A DNA stretch of 64,000 bases from Amycolatopsis sp. CA-126428 (GCF_002904335.1 NZ_PPHF01000074.1:248001-312000); one strand, 5' to 3'. Numbered from the stretch's first letter, positions 25,177-33,770 are shown. Numbers and translations: made by a program. The notes: a model not told the origin generated them from the letters alone.

Positions 25177-25839
25177 TCAGATGCGCACGAGCACCTCGTC
25201 GAGGGACTTGCGCCGCAGGTCCGGCACGACGCAGTCGTCGGCCGGGTAGCCGACCGGGATCACCGCGAACGCCGATTCGTTGCGGGGGCGGCCCAGCAGC
25301 TCCCCGAGGAACCGCATCGGCGACGGCGTGTGCGTCAGCGCCGCGAGGCCCGCCACCTGCAACGCCGTGAGCAGCATGCCGACCGCGATGCCGACCGACT
25401 CGTCGACGTAGTAGTGCTTGCGGACCCCGCCGTCGCCGTCGAGGGCGAACCGTTGCTGGAACACGACGATGAGGTACGGCGCGTCCGTCAGGTGGGGCTT
25501 GACCGCGTCCGTGCCGAGTGGCCGCAGCGCGTCGAGCCACGCCTCGCCGAGGCGGCCGTCGTAGGAAACCCGTTCCTCGGCTTCGGCGGCTTCGCGGAGC
25601 CGGCGGCGCACGGCCGGATCGGTGACGAGGACGAACGTCCACGGCTGCTGGTGGGCCCCGCTGGGTGCGGTCGAGGCGACCGCGATGGCGTCGAGCACCG
25701 CGCGTTCGGGCACCGGGTCGGGGGAGAACATCCGCACCGAACGCCGGGCCTCCATCCGCCGGCGCAGCGACGCGACCCGGGCGATGGCTTCGGCGTCGGG
25801 CAACCGGGCGGGCCGGTAGGGAACCGGGTGGTAGGTCAT
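25177..25839 (-). CDS. Nitroreductase-family flavoprotein, iodotyrosine-deiodinase-like
   Basis: 220-residue FMN-dependent oxidoreductase. RRSVRMFSPDPVPERAVLDA and STAPSGAHQQPWTFVLV match the phosphate/FMN-binding segments of the IYD/BluB branch (TAPSGAHxxPW); the C-terminal part has VIPVGYPADDC. It ends 1 bp from the convergent GGDEF gene. Members carry out reductive dehalogenation or nitroreduction; the actual substrate here cannot be read from sequence. Confidence 0.9.
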   Translation of the reverse strand: MTYHPVPYRPARLPDAEAIARVASLRRRMEARRSVRMFSPDPVPERAVLDAIAVASTAPSGAHQQPWTFVLVTDPAVRRRLREAAEAEERVSYDGRLGEAWLDALRPLGTDAVKPHLTDAPYLIVVFQQRFALDGDGGVRKHYYVDESVGIAVGMLLTALQVAGLAALTHTPSPMRFLGELLGRPRNESAFAVIPVGYPADDCVVPDLRRKSLDEVLVRI

Positions 25840-25950
25840 GCCCGGATTGTGGCGGGGGACACGGAGTGCGCAGCAGGGCCGAACGTACGATTCGCGGTGT
25901 TATGCGTCCGCTGTACGGACAGTAAGGTCATCCTTGCTGAACAAATTGCG

Positions 25951-25981
25951 CCGAATGGTCCAGGATAACTGCGCCATTCGG
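25951..25981. repeat. Inverted repeat CCGAATGG-N15-CCATTCGG
   Basis: This perfect 8-bp inverted repeat lies in the relatively AT-rich 221-bp gap between the nitroreductase start and the Cys-rich gene, 80-110 bp before the latter. It may be an operator; nothing else recognisable was seen in the gap. Confidence 0.4.
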
Positions 25982-26060
25982 TCCTGTCGCGCGAAGTGAT
26001 CTCCTCATTACCCTCCAGTAGCAGACAGTGGTGCCGATCACAGTGGTTCCAGGAGGCCTG

Positions 26061-26477
26061 ATGGCGTCGCGCGTTCGGGGACCCGGTTCCGAAGACCGGC
26101 GCGAACTGCGGATGCGGCACCTCACCGGCTGCCTTCCCTGCACGCTCAAATGCGCGTATTGCGGGCTGCCGGTGCGGCTCGCCGGGCCGGGCGACCACCC
26201 CGGCTACGGCGTGGTCGAAGAAGTGACCGGCGATCTCGTGCTGCTGCACCGGTTCTGCCGCACCGCGCTCGGCCGCTGCGGGACGCGGGGGTGCGTGCTG
26301 CGGCGCGCCCACCTCGGCCGGGCGACCGAGCAGTACGAAACCGGCCGGCGGCCCGGGCGCTACCAGCGCCTCGGTGTCCGGCGCTCGCCCGACCTCGATC
26401 TGTACCGGAAGCACTGGCGGATCGCGAAGATGCGGTACGCGTGCAAGGCGTGCCGGTACTACACCGGCTCGCACTGA
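26061..26477 (+). CDS. Cys-rich small protein, probable zinc-binding, unknown family
   Basis: 138 residues from ATG 26061 with AGGAGG at 26051-26056. Nine cysteines are grouped as CLPC, KCAYC, HRFC, RCGTRGC and ACKAC, with the last pair near the C-terminus (YACKACRYYTGSH). The protein is basic. The spacing suggests two or more zinc-ribbon-like knuckles rather than an Fe-S ferredoxin. It lies 31 bp upstream of the EtfD-like gene on the same strand and could be co-transcribed. I do not recognise the family. Confidence 0.65.
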   Translation: MASRVRGPGSEDRRELRMRHLTGCLPCTLKCAYCGLPVRLAGPGDHPGYGVVEEVTGDLVLLHRFCRTALGRCGTRGCVLRRAHLGRATEQYETGRRPGRYQRLGVRRSPDLDLYRKHWRIAKMRYACKACRYYTGSH

Positions 26478-26508
26478 GCCGGTCCTTCCATCACGACGCG
26501 GAGGACTC

Positions 26509-28611
26509 GTGCTCGTTCGTCTCATCCTCGGCCTGCTCATGACCGTCGTCGGCCTCGCCGTCGCCGGCAAGCGCGTGGCCTTCCTGTACCGGCTGATCAA
26601 GGCGGGCCAGCCCGACGCCAAGCGGTCGGACGACCTCGGTGCCCGCGTCTTCGCGCAGGTGCGCGAGGTGTTCGGTCAGCGCAAGCTGCTGAAGTGGTCG
26701 GTGCCCGGCCTGGCGCACTTCTTCACGTTTTGGGGCTTCGTGATCCTGGCTTCGGTGTACCTCGAGGCGTACGGCGCGTTGTTCGACGAGAAGTTCGCGA
26801 TCCCGTGGATCGGGCACTGGGCGGTGCTCGGCTTCCTGCAGGACTTCATCGCCGTCGCCGTGGCCGTCTCGCTCGGCGTGTTCGCGATCATCCGGATCCG
26901 GAACGCCCCCGAGCGCAAGGACCGGGCATCGCGGTTCTACGGCTCGCACACCGGCGGCGCGTGGCTGATCCTCGCCATGATCTTCAACGTCGTCTGGACG
27001 ATGTTCTTCTTCCGCGGCGCCTCTTCGGCATCGGGTAATTTCCCGTACGACTCCGGCGCGTACGTCTCGCTCGGCGTCGGGAACCTCCTGGAGCCGCTCG
27101 GGCACTCGACGACCGAGGTGCTGGAGACGGTCGGCCTGCTCCTGCACATCGGCGTCATGCTGGTGTTCCTGTCGATCGTGCTCTACTCCAAGCACCTGCA
27201 CATCTTCGTGGCGCCGATCAACGTCTCGGCCAAGCGGCTGCCGGACGCGCTCGGCCCGCTGCTGCCGATGGAGTCCGCGGGCAAGCCGATCGACTTCGAG
27301 GACCCGGGCGAGGACGACACGTTCGGCCGCGGCAAGATCGGCGACTTCACGTGGAAGGGCATGCTGGACTTCGCCACGTGCACCGAGTGCGGCCGCTGCC
27401 AGTCGCAGTGCCCGGCGTGGAACACCGGGAAGCCGTTGTCGCCCAAGCTCGTCATCATGAACCTGCGCGACAACCTGTTCGAGGAGGCGCCCTACATCCT
27501 CGCGGGCACCGAGCACGAGGAGGCGCGCCCGCTGGTCGGCCCGGAGGCCGACGGCGGCGTCATCGATCCGGACGTGCTCTGGTCGTGCACCACGTGCGGC
27601 GCGTGCGTCGAGCAGTGCCCGGTGGACATCGAGCACGTCGACCACATCGTCGACATGCGCCGCTACCAGGTGATGATCGAGTCGGCGTTCCCGACCGAGC
27701 TGGGCGGGCTGTTCAAGAACCTGGAGACCAAGGGCAACCCGTGGGGCCAGAACAACTCCGAGCGCCTCGCCTGGACCAAGGACCTGGGCTTCGACGTCCC
27801 GGTGTTCGACGGCGAGCTGGCCGAGGACGTCGAGTACGTCTACTGGGTCGGCTGCGCCGGCGCGTTCGACGACCAGGCGCGCAAGACCGTCCGCGCGACG
27901 GCCGAGCTCCTGCACATCGCGGGGGTGAAGTACGTGGTGCTGGGCAAGGAGGAGTCCTGCACCGGCGACCCGGCGCGCCGCGCGGGCAACGAGTTCCTCT
28001 TCCAGATGATGGCGCAGCAGACGGCCGAGACCCTGAACGCCGTGTTCGAGGGGCGCGAGCCGCGGCTGCGCAAGATCGTGACGACCTGCCCGCACTGCCT
28101 GAACACCCTCGGCCGCGAATACCCGGACCTGGACGGCCACTACGAGGTGGTCCACCACACCCAGCTCCTCAACCGCCTGGTCCGCGGCGGCCAGCTCACC
28201 CCGGTGAAGCCGGTCGAGGACGGCCCGAAGGTCACCTACCACGACCCCTGCTACCTCGGGCGCCACAACAAGGTCTACACACCACCGCGCGAACTGGTCG
28301 GCGCGACGGGCGCATCGCTGGCGGAAATGCCGCGCCACGCGGACCGCGCCCTGTGCTGCGGCGCGGGCGGCGCCCGCATGTGGATGGAGGAGCAGATCGG
28401 CAAGCGCATCAACTTGGAGCGGGTCGACGAGGCGATCGCCACGGACGCGGAGACGATCGTGACGGGCTGCCCGTTCTGCCGGGTGATGCTCACCGATGGG
28501 CTGGTTCAGCGGCAGAGTGAGCAGAAGGCGGAGAACGTCGACGTGCGCGATGTCGCCCAGCTGTTGCTGGAACGGGTGAAAGCCGCGGACACGCCGGTGC
28601 CGAAGGTCTGA
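26509..28611 (+). CDS. EtfD-like membrane Fe-S oxidoreductase (HdrD/CCG family)
   Basis: 700 residues from GTG 26509, with GGAGGA 5 nt upstream. About six TM helices occupy the first ~240 residues (NarI-like, likely heme b). Two [4Fe-4S] motifs follow: CTECGRCQSQCP starting at Cys291 and CTTCGACVEQCP. Two CCG domains come last (YWVGCAGAFDDQ...EESCTGDPARR...TTCPHCLNTLG; YHDPCYLGRHN...ALCCGAGGARMWME...TGCPFC). This matches mycobacterial Rv0338c/EtfD, which passes electrons from the electron-transfer flavoprotein of fatty-acid oxidation to menaquinone. No etfAB genes are in view; that partner is assumed from the family. Confidence 0.93.
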   Translation: MLVRLILGLLMTVVGLAVAGKRVAFLYRLIKAGQPDAKRSDDLGARVFAQVREVFGQRKLLKWSVPGLAHFFTFWGFVILASVYLEAYGALFDEKFAIPWIGHWAVLGFLQDFIAVAVAVSLGVFAIIRIRNAPERKDRASRFYGSHTGGAWLILAMIFNVVWTMFFFRGASSASGNFPYDSGAYVSLGVGNLLEPLGHSTTEVLETVGLLLHIGVMLVFLSIVLYSKHLHIFVAPINVSAKRLPDALGPLLPMESAGKPIDFEDPGEDDTFGRGKIGDFTWKGMLDFATCTECGRCQSQCPAWNTGKPLSPKLVIMNLRDNLFEEAPYILAGTEHEEARPLVGPEADGGVIDPDVLWSCTTCGACVEQCPVDIEHVDHIVDMRRYQVMIESAFPTELGGLFKNLETKGNPWGQNNSERLAWTKDLGFDVPVFDGELAEDVEYVYWVGCAGAFDDQARKTVRATAELLHIAGVKYVVLGKEESCTGDPARRAGNEFLFQMMAQQTAETLNAVFEGREPRLRKIVTTCPHCLNTLGREYPDLDGHYEVVHHTQLLNRLVRGGQLTPVKPVEDGPKVTYHDPCYLGRHNKVYTPPRELVGATGASLAEMPRHADRALCCGAGGARMWMEEQIGKRINLERVDEAIATDAETIVTGCPFCRVMLTDGLVQRQSEQKAENVDVRDVAQLLLERVKAADTPVPKV

Positions 28612-28617
28612 CCGAAG

Positions 28618-28656
28618 CCGCCGCACGGCTCTGCCCATCGGGCAGCCGTGCGGCGG
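28618..28656. terminator. Terminator between convergent EtfD-like and MHS genes
   Basis: A 13-bp perfect outer stem (CCGCCGCACGGCT / AGCCGTGCGGCGG) encloses a further GCCC/GGGC inner stem. It fills the 53-bp convergent gap. Confidence 0.75.
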
Positions 28657-28664
28657 ATCTCGGG

Positions 28665-29978
28665 CTAACCGTCCACAGCGGACGCGACCACAGTGGACGG
28701 TTTCGCGGGTGCCGCGCCGCCGAGTTCGGCGGTCGGTACCCGGTGGGTCTCCCGGGCCGTCGCCGCGGCCAGGGTCGCCAGTACGCACACCGCCGCCGTG
28801 AAGATCGCGACGCCCAGCCAATCTCCCTTGCCCGAACCGATCGCCGCCACGACGCTGGGGGCGAAGCCCGCTACCGCGAAGCCGATCTGGGTGCCGATCG
28901 CCATGCCGGACAGGCGGACCCGGGCGCTGAACATCTCGCCGTACAGGGCCGGCCAGACTCCGTTGACGCCGGAGTACGCCACGCCGAACAACGCGATGCC
29001 GAGCACGAACAGCAAGGCGTACGAGCCGATCGAGATCGACCACAGGTACGGGAAGATCAGCACGCCACAGGCCAGGCAGCCGGTGATGAACACCGGTTTG
29101 CGGCCGATGCGGTCGGCGAGCCCGGCCAGGAGGGGGATCGCCGCCAGCGCGACGACGTTCGCGAGCACGCCGACCCAGAGCATCGGGGTGCGGGACAGGC
29201 CGATCGTGTTGACCGCGTAGCTCAGCGCGTAGACGGTGAAGATCGTGCTCACCGAGGCGATCGTCGCCGCGGCCACCACCCGCAGGACGTCCGCCCAGTG
29301 GTGGCGGAACAGGACCGCGACCGGCAGCTTCGCGACGTCGGTGCGTTCGAACACCGGCGTCTCGTCGAGCTTGCGCCGGATCACGAAGCCGACCACGACC
29401 ACGAGCGCGCTGCCCCAGAACGGCACCCGCCAGCCCCAGGTCAGCAGGTCTTGCGCCGGCAGCGCGGCGACCGGCAGGAAGATCGCGGTGGCCAGGATCT
29501 GCCCGGCTTGCGTGCCGCTCAACGTGAAGCTGGTGAAGTAGGCGCGGCGGTGCTCCGGGGCGTGTTCCAGCGACATCGAGTTCGCGCCCGCCTGCTCGCC
29601 GGCCGCGGAAAGCCCTTGTAGCAGGCGGAGCACGACCAGCAGGACCGGAGCGAGGACGCCGACGCTCGCGTACGTCGGCAGGCAGCCGACGCAGAACGTC
29701 GCGAATCCCATGAGCAGCAGGGTGAAGACGAGCACGCGCTTGCGGCCGAACCGGTCGCCGACGTGGCCGAGGACGAACGCGCCGACCGGCCGCGCGAGGT
29801 AGCCGACGCCGAAGGTCGCCAGCGCCAGCAGGGTGCCGGTGGCGGGGGAGGAGGCGGGGAAGAACACCTTGCTGAACACGAGCGCGGCGGCGGTGCCGTA
29901 GATGAAGAAGTCGTAGTACTCGAGCGCGCTGCCGATCCAGGCGGCCAGCGCGGCCTTGCGGGGCATCGATCCGGTCAC
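28665..29978 (-). CDS. MHS-family (MFS) transporter, probable shikimate/quinate uptake
   Basis: 437 residues and 12 TM helices, of the metabolite:H+ symporter branch: SALEYYDFFIYGTAAALVF at the start, GHVGDRFGRKRVLVFTLLLMG between TM2 and 3, and the matching LADRIGRKPVF after TM8. ShiA and related shikimate, protocatechuate and proline/betaine carriers belong here. The GTG at 29978 (TGSMPRKAALAAW) has AGGAG upstream; an ATG four codons later is an alternative. It is downstream of a TetR and near shikimate dehydrogenase and 3-dehydroshikimate dehydratase genes, and its upstream region shares a 20-bp motif with their promoter, so shikimate or quinate is the likely substrate. Confidence 0.85.
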   Translation of the reverse strand: MTGSMPRKAALAAWIGSALEYYDFFIYGTAAALVFSKVFFPASSPATGTLLALATFGVGYLARPVGAFVLGHVGDRFGRKRVLVFTLLLMGFATFCVGCLPTYASVGVLAPVLLVVLRLLQGLSAAGEQAGANSMSLEHAPEHRRAYFTSFTLSGTQAGQILATAIFLPVAALPAQDLLTWGWRVPFWGSALVVVVGFVIRRKLDETPVFERTDVAKLPVAVLFRHHWADVLRVVAAATIASVSTIFTVYALSYAVNTIGLSRTPMLWVGVLANVVALAAIPLLAGLADRIGRKPVFITGCLACGVLIFPYLWSISIGSYALLFVLGIALFGVAYSGVNGVWPALYGEMFSARVRLSGMAIGTQIGFAVAGFAPSVVAAIGSGKGDWLGVAIFTAAVCVLATLAAATARETHRVPTAELGGAAPAKPSTVVASAVDG

Positions 29979-30033
29979 GGGGACTCTTCTCCTGACATCC
30001 GTGCTTCGTTGCGCAGAAGTTCGGCGGGGAAGC

Positions 30034-30053
30034 AATGTACGGTCTAGTTAGTT
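30034..30053 (-). promoter_or_regulatory. Putative TetR operator, transporter promoter copy
   Basis: Read on the minus strand this 20-mer is AACTAACTAGACCGTACATT. It matches the site before shikimate dehydrogenase at 16 of 20 positions (AACNNACTAGNNCGTACATT). It sits 56 bp upstream of the transporter start codon. Confidence 0.6.
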
Positions 30054-30119
30054 AATAGAGAGTGCGAGACCGGGGCGCCGGGTGTCAAGAGATCCTTTTT
30101 GCCGGGTGGGGCGCCGCGC

Positions 30120-30764
30120 TCAGCGCGCGGTCAGGTACTCGATCAGCAAGTCGCCGAGCATCGCGCGGTAGTGCTCGCGGCGGGCCGGGTCGAGCATGTC
30201 GCGGCCGAAGATCGCCTGGAACGTGTGGCGGTTCGCCAGGCGGAACACGCAGAACGAGCTGATGACCATGTGCACGTCGAGGGCGTCGACGTCGTCCCGG
30301 AACAAGCCGGCCTTCCGGCCGCGCTCGAGGAGCCGGGAGATCCCGCCGAGGGCCGGGTCGGCCAATCCGGCGAGGATCTCCGACCGCGACAGGTGTTCCG
30401 CTCGGTGGATGTTCTCGATGCTCACCAGGCGGATGAAATCGGGGTGTGCCTCGTGGTGGTCGAAGGTCAGCGCCGCCAGCTGCCGCAGGGCGTCCTCGGG
30501 GGCCAGGTGCTCGACATCGAGCTGCTGCTCCGAGGCCCGGAGTGCGGAGTACGCCTGCTCCAGCACGGCGAGGTAGAGCTGTTCCTTGCCGCCGAAGTAG
30601 TAGTAGATCATCCGCTTGGTGGTGCTGGTGCGGGCGGCGATCTCGTCGACCCGGGCGCCGGTGTAGCCCTTGTCCGCGAACTCCCGCGTGGCCACCGCGA
30701 GGATGTCGGCGCGCGTCCGTTCCTTGTCGCGCTGGCGCTCGGCCTCCGACGATGGTGCGGCCAC
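30120..30764 (-). CDS. TetR-family regulator of the shikimate/quinate locus
   Basis: 214 residues; the GTG at 30764 (AAPSSEAERQRDKERTRAD) is preceded by GGAGGGAG. The HTH is at ~20-65 (RADILAVATREFADKGYTGARVDEIAARTSTTKRMIYYYFGGKEQLY), with a TetR C-terminal domain of the PcaR/YcdC-like shape (IRLVSIENIHRAEHL; MVISSFCVFRLANRHTF). It lies between the MHS transporter and the divergent aroE-quiC operon. Both of these carry the AACNNACTAGNNCGTACATT motif, so it is the best candidate repressor, with shikimate-pathway or aromatic intermediates as possible inducers (inference). Confidence 0.88.
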   Translation of the reverse strand: MAAPSSEAERQRDKERTRADILAVATREFADKGYTGARVDEIAARTSTTKRMIYYYFGGKEQLYLAVLEQAYSALRASEQQLDVEHLAPEDALRQLAALTFDHHEAHPDFIRLVSIENIHRAEHLSRSEILAGLADPALGGISRLLERGRKAGLFRDDVDALDVHMVISSFCVFRLANRHTFQAIFGRDMLDPARREHYRAMLGDLLIEYLTAR

Positions 30765-30838
30765 CGGGCTCCCTCCGCTGCAGGTGAACACCCACTCTAG
30801 TCCAGCCCTTCCGCCGGGGCGGACGCCGCGCTACCGTG

Positions 30839-30858
30839 AACGTACTAGTTCGTACATT
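30839..30858 (+). promoter_or_regulatory. Putative TetR operator, aroE-quiC promoter copy
   Basis: The 20-mer AACGTACTAGTTCGTACATT also contains internal dyads (GAAC-N6-GTTC and GTAC-N6-GTAC). It lies 20-40 bp before the aroE start in the 113-bp gap to the divergent tetR and matches the transporter copy at 16 of 20 positions. Confidence 0.65.
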
Positions 30859-30877
30859 AGCGGCCGGAGGGTGACGC

Positions 30878-31726
30878 GTGACCAGCTACCTGATCGGGCT
30901 CGTCGGCACGGGCATCGGGCCGTCCGCCAGCCCGGCCCTGCACGAACGCGAGGCCGACGAGCTGGGCCTGCGTTACGTCTACCGCCTGCTGGACCTCGAC
31001 GTGCTGCGGCGCCCGGTCGCCGAGGTGCTCGCGGCGGCCCGGCTCGCCGGGTTCGACGGCCTCAACGTCACCCACCCCGCCAAGCAGGCGGTCGTGGCGC
31101 ACCTCGACGAGCTCTCGCCCGAGGCCGCCGCGCTCGGCGCGGTCAACACCGTCGTCTTCGACCGGGGCCGCGCGATCGGCCACAACACCGACGCGACCGG
31201 GTTCGCCCGCAGCCTCACCCGCGGCCTGCCGGACGTCCGGCTGGACGACGTCGTCCTGCTCGGCGCCGGGGGAGCGGGGGCGGCGGTCGCCCACGCGCTC
31301 CTCTCGCTGGGCACCGGCCGCCTCGCCGTCCACGACGTCGACGGCGACCGCGGCGCCCACCTCGTCGAGGGGCTCGAGCGGAGGTTCGGCCCGGGCCGGG
31401 CGGCGACCGGGGACCTGAGCGCGATCCACCACGCGGACGGCCTGGTGCACGCCACCCCGACCGGGATGGCCGCCCACCCCGGCTTGCCGGTCCCGGCCGA
31501 GCTGCTGCACGGAGACTTGTGGGTCGCCGACATCGTCTACCGCCCCCTGGAGACCGCGCTGCTGGCCGCCGCCCGCGCCCGCGGCTGCCGGGTGCTGCAC
31601 GGCGGCGGCATGGTCGTGTTCCAGGCCGCCGAATCGTTCCGGCTGTTCACCGGCGCCGAGCCCGACCCGGCGCGGATGCTGCGCCACTTCGACGCCCTGG
31701 AAGGGGAGGCCGCCCGTGTCGCCTGA
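30878..31726 (+). CDS. aroE: Shikimate (quinate) dehydrogenase, catabolic paralogue
   Basis: Interconverts 3-dehydroshikimate and shikimate with NAD(P). 282 residues: the substrate SxS motif in GPSASPALHE, catalytic Lys69 in NVTHPAKQ, Asp105 in GHNTDATGF, and the dinucleotide loop GAGGAGAA near 129-136. GTG start with GGAGG at 30866-30870. The position before a 3-dehydroshikimate dehydratase, overlapping it by 11 bp, argues for a degradative role (QsuD-like, shikimate or quinate to protocatechuate) rather than aromatic amino acid synthesis. Confidence 0.93.
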   Translation: MTSYLIGLVGTGIGPSASPALHEREADELGLRYVYRLLDLDVLRRPVAEVLAAARLAGFDGLNVTHPAKQAVVAHLDELSPEAAALGAVNTVVFDRGRAIGHNTDATGFARSLTRGLPDVRLDDVVLLGAGGAGAAVAHALLSLGTGRLAVHDVDGDRGAHLVEGLERRFGPGRAATGDLSAIHHADGLVHATPTGMAAHPGLPVPAELLHGDLWVADIVYRPLETALLAAARARGCRVLHGGGMVVFQAAESFRLFTGAEPDPARMLRHFDALEGEAARVA

Positions 31727-33515
31727 ACCGCGCACCGCCATCGCCACCGTCTGCCTGTCCGGCACGCTGGAGGACAAGCTGGCCGCGGCCGCCGCGGCCG
31801 GGTTCGACGGCGTCGAGCTGTTCGAGAACGACCTGGTGGTCTCCCCGTCGAGCCCGGCGGAGATCCGCCGCCGCTGCGCCGACCTCGGCCTGTCCATCGA
31901 CCTCTACCAGCCGTTCCGCGACTTCGAAGCCGTCCCGCCGGAGCGGCACGCGGCCAACCTGCGCCGCGCGGCGCACAAGTTCGACGTCATGGCCGAACTC
32001 GGGACCGACACGGTCCTGGTCTGCTCCTCGGTGTCGCCGGAGGCGATCGACGACGACGAACTGGCCGCCGGACAACTGCACGCGCTGGCCGAGCTGGCCG
32101 CGGCGCGGGGGATGCGGATCGCCTACGAAGCCCTGGCCTGGGGCCGGCACGTCAGCGGGTACGAGCACGCCTGGCGCATCGTCCGCCGCGCCGCGCACCC
32201 CGCCCTCGGCGTCTGCCTGGACAGCTTCCACATCCTTTCGAAGGGCCACGACCCGGCGCCGATCCGCGCGATCCCCGGCGAAAAGATCTTCTTCCTGCAG
32301 CTTGCCGACGCGCCCACGCTGCCGATGGACGTGCTGCCGTGGAGCCGCCACCACCGGCTCTTCCCCGGCCAGGGCGACTTCGACCTGACCGCGTTCACCG
32401 GGCACGTGCTCGCCGCGGGCTACCGCGGGCCGCTGTCGCTGGAAGTCTTCAACGACGTGTTCCGCCAAGCCGACCCGCGCCCGGCCGCGGTCGACGCGCT
32501 GCGGTCGCTGCTGGCGCTCAAGGAATCCCTGGGCGTGCTCGCGCTGCCGGCCGCGCCGGCGCTGACCGGCCACGCGTTCGCCGAGGTCGTGACCGATCCG
32601 GGGGCGGGCAGGGTGCTGGCTTCGCTCGGGTTCGCCCGCACCGGCGTCCACCGGACCAAGCCGGTCGAGCTGTGGGAACAGGGCGAGGCCCGGGTGGTGG
32701 TCAACGAAGGCGGCGCGGCCCACGGCGCCGTGGGGGCGGTCGCGCTGGTGAGCGCCGACCCGGCCCGCTCCGCCGCCCGTGCCGAAGCCCTGCTCGCGCC
32801 GGTCCTGCCGCGCGTGCGCGGCCCGCGCGAGGCCGACCTGGCGTCGGTCGCGGCGCCGGACGGCACCCAGGTGTTCCTCTGCGGCGACGACTGGCGGGAC
32901 GACTTCGCGCCCACCGGCGAAACGGCGGCCGGCGCGGGGATCTTCGGAATCGATCACGTGGCCCTCACCCAGCCGTTCGACCACTTCGAGGAGGCGGCGC
33001 TGTTCTACCGCTCGGTCTTCGGGTTGACGCCGTCCCCGGTGGCCGAGTTCGCGGCGCCGTTCGGGCTCGTGCGCAGTCGCTCGGTGGCGGCGGGGGAGGT
33101 CCGGCTGACGCTGGAGGCGGCCGTGGTCCGCCGCGGCGAATGGGCGCCGGCGGTCCCCGAACCGCAGCACGTGGCGTTCGCCTGCGCGGACGCGCTCGCC
33201 GCGGCCGCGGCGATGCGGGCGGCCGGGGCGCCGCTGCTGGACATCCCCGGCAACTACTACGACGACCTCGAAGCCCGGCTGGACCTGCCGCCGGGACGAC
33301 TCGCCGCGCTGCGGGAGCATGCGGTGCTCTACGACCGGGACGCGCAAGGCGAGTTCCTGCACTTCTACACCGCGCTCGCCGGGGCGCGGGTGTTCTTCGA
33401 GGTGGTGCAGCGGATCGGCGGGTACCGCGGGTTCGGCGTGGCCAACGCGCCGGTGCGGATGGCCGCCCACCGCGCGCGGCGACACGCGGCCCCGCCGGTG
33501 AAAACGCCGGCCTGA
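31716..33515 (+). CDS. quiC: 3-dehydroshikimate dehydratase fused to HPPD-like domain (QuiC type)
   Basis: Dehydrates 3-dehydroshikimate to protocatechuate. 599 residues in two parts. Residues 1-~265 form an AP-endonuclease-2-type TIM barrel with metal ligands Glu138 (AYEALAW), Asp169 (CLDSFH), Gln195 (FLQLADAP) and Glu243 (SLEVFND), as in AsbF/QuiC. Residues ~285-599 are a VOC/4-hydroxyphenylpyruvate-dioxygenase-like module retaining the 2-His-1-Glu triad His414 (IDHVAL), His485 (QHVAFA) and Glu562 (FFEVVQR). This fusion is known from Pseudomonas QuiC1, where the second half has no established catalytic role. GTG start, overlapping aroE. Confidence 0.93.
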   Translation: MSPEPRTAIATVCLSGTLEDKLAAAAAAGFDGVELFENDLVVSPSSPAEIRRRCADLGLSIDLYQPFRDFEAVPPERHAANLRRAAHKFDVMAELGTDTVLVCSSVSPEAIDDDELAAGQLHALAELAAARGMRIAYEALAWGRHVSGYEHAWRIVRRAAHPALGVCLDSFHILSKGHDPAPIRAIPGEKIFFLQLADAPTLPMDVLPWSRHHRLFPGQGDFDLTAFTGHVLAAGYRGPLSLEVFNDVFRQADPRPAAVDALRSLLALKESLGVLALPAAPALTGHAFAEVVTDPGAGRVLASLGFARTGVHRTKPVELWEQGEARVVVNEGGAAHGAVGAVALVSADPARSAARAEALLAPVLPRVRGPREADLASVAAPDGTQVFLCGDDWRDDFAPTGETAAGAGIFGIDHVALTQPFDHFEEAALFYRSVFGLTPSPVAEFAAPFGLVRSRSVAAGEVRLTLEAAVVRRGEWAPAVPEPQHVAFACADALAAAAAMRAAGAPLLDIPGNYYDDLEARLDLPPGRLAALREHAVLYDRDAQGEFLHFYTALAGARVFFEVVQRIGGYRGFGVANAPVRMAAHRARRHAAPPVKTPA

Positions 33516-33524
33516 TCGCCTTCA

Positions 33525-33556
33525 CCGCCCCGGGAAGTCTTTCCCGGGGCGGTTTT
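33525..33556 (+). terminator. Rho-independent terminator after quiC
   Basis: A 12-bp perfect stem (CCGCCCCGGGAA / TTCCCGGGGCGG), a 4-nt loop, then TTTT. It begins 10 bp after the quiC stop. The following ~260 bp before the next start hold the aminosugar promoter region. Confidence 0.9.
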
Positions 33557-33716
33557 CGTCGTGGCCCGCCACCGCGGGCGCGCGGATTTCCGGTGCCCCA
33601 GCGGTGAAAAAGGTCCGGGACACCACCCTATCCGGACGACTTCTGGCGCGCCTCTCCGAACGCGGGTAATCGCCCGGCTACTCGCCGCAGGCGTTTACAA
33701 CGTTCCGGCAACCGCC

Positions 33717-33742
33717 TTGACAGGGCCTGTGGTACGTACCAC
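33717..33742 (+). promoter_or_regulatory. -35 element and first TGGT-N4-ACCA operator of das-like operon
   Basis: TTGACA (33717-33722) is a consensus -35; a -10 is not clear. Seven bp later a perfect 14-bp palindrome GTGGTACGTACCAC (33729-33742) contains TGGT-ACGT-ACCA, the spacing of DasR/HutC-class GntR sites. Confidence 0.55.
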
Positions 33743-33754
33743 TCTAACCCCAAC

Positions 33755-33770
33755 ATTGGTCTACACCATT
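33755..33770. promoter_or_regulatory. DasR-box-like operator
   Basis: ATTGGTCTACACCATT closely resembles the Streptomyces dre consensus (core TGGTCTAGACCA), differing at one core position. Its centre lies 27 bp from the upstream TGGTACGTACCA palindrome and 48 bp before the first gene of the operon. Confidence 0.7.
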
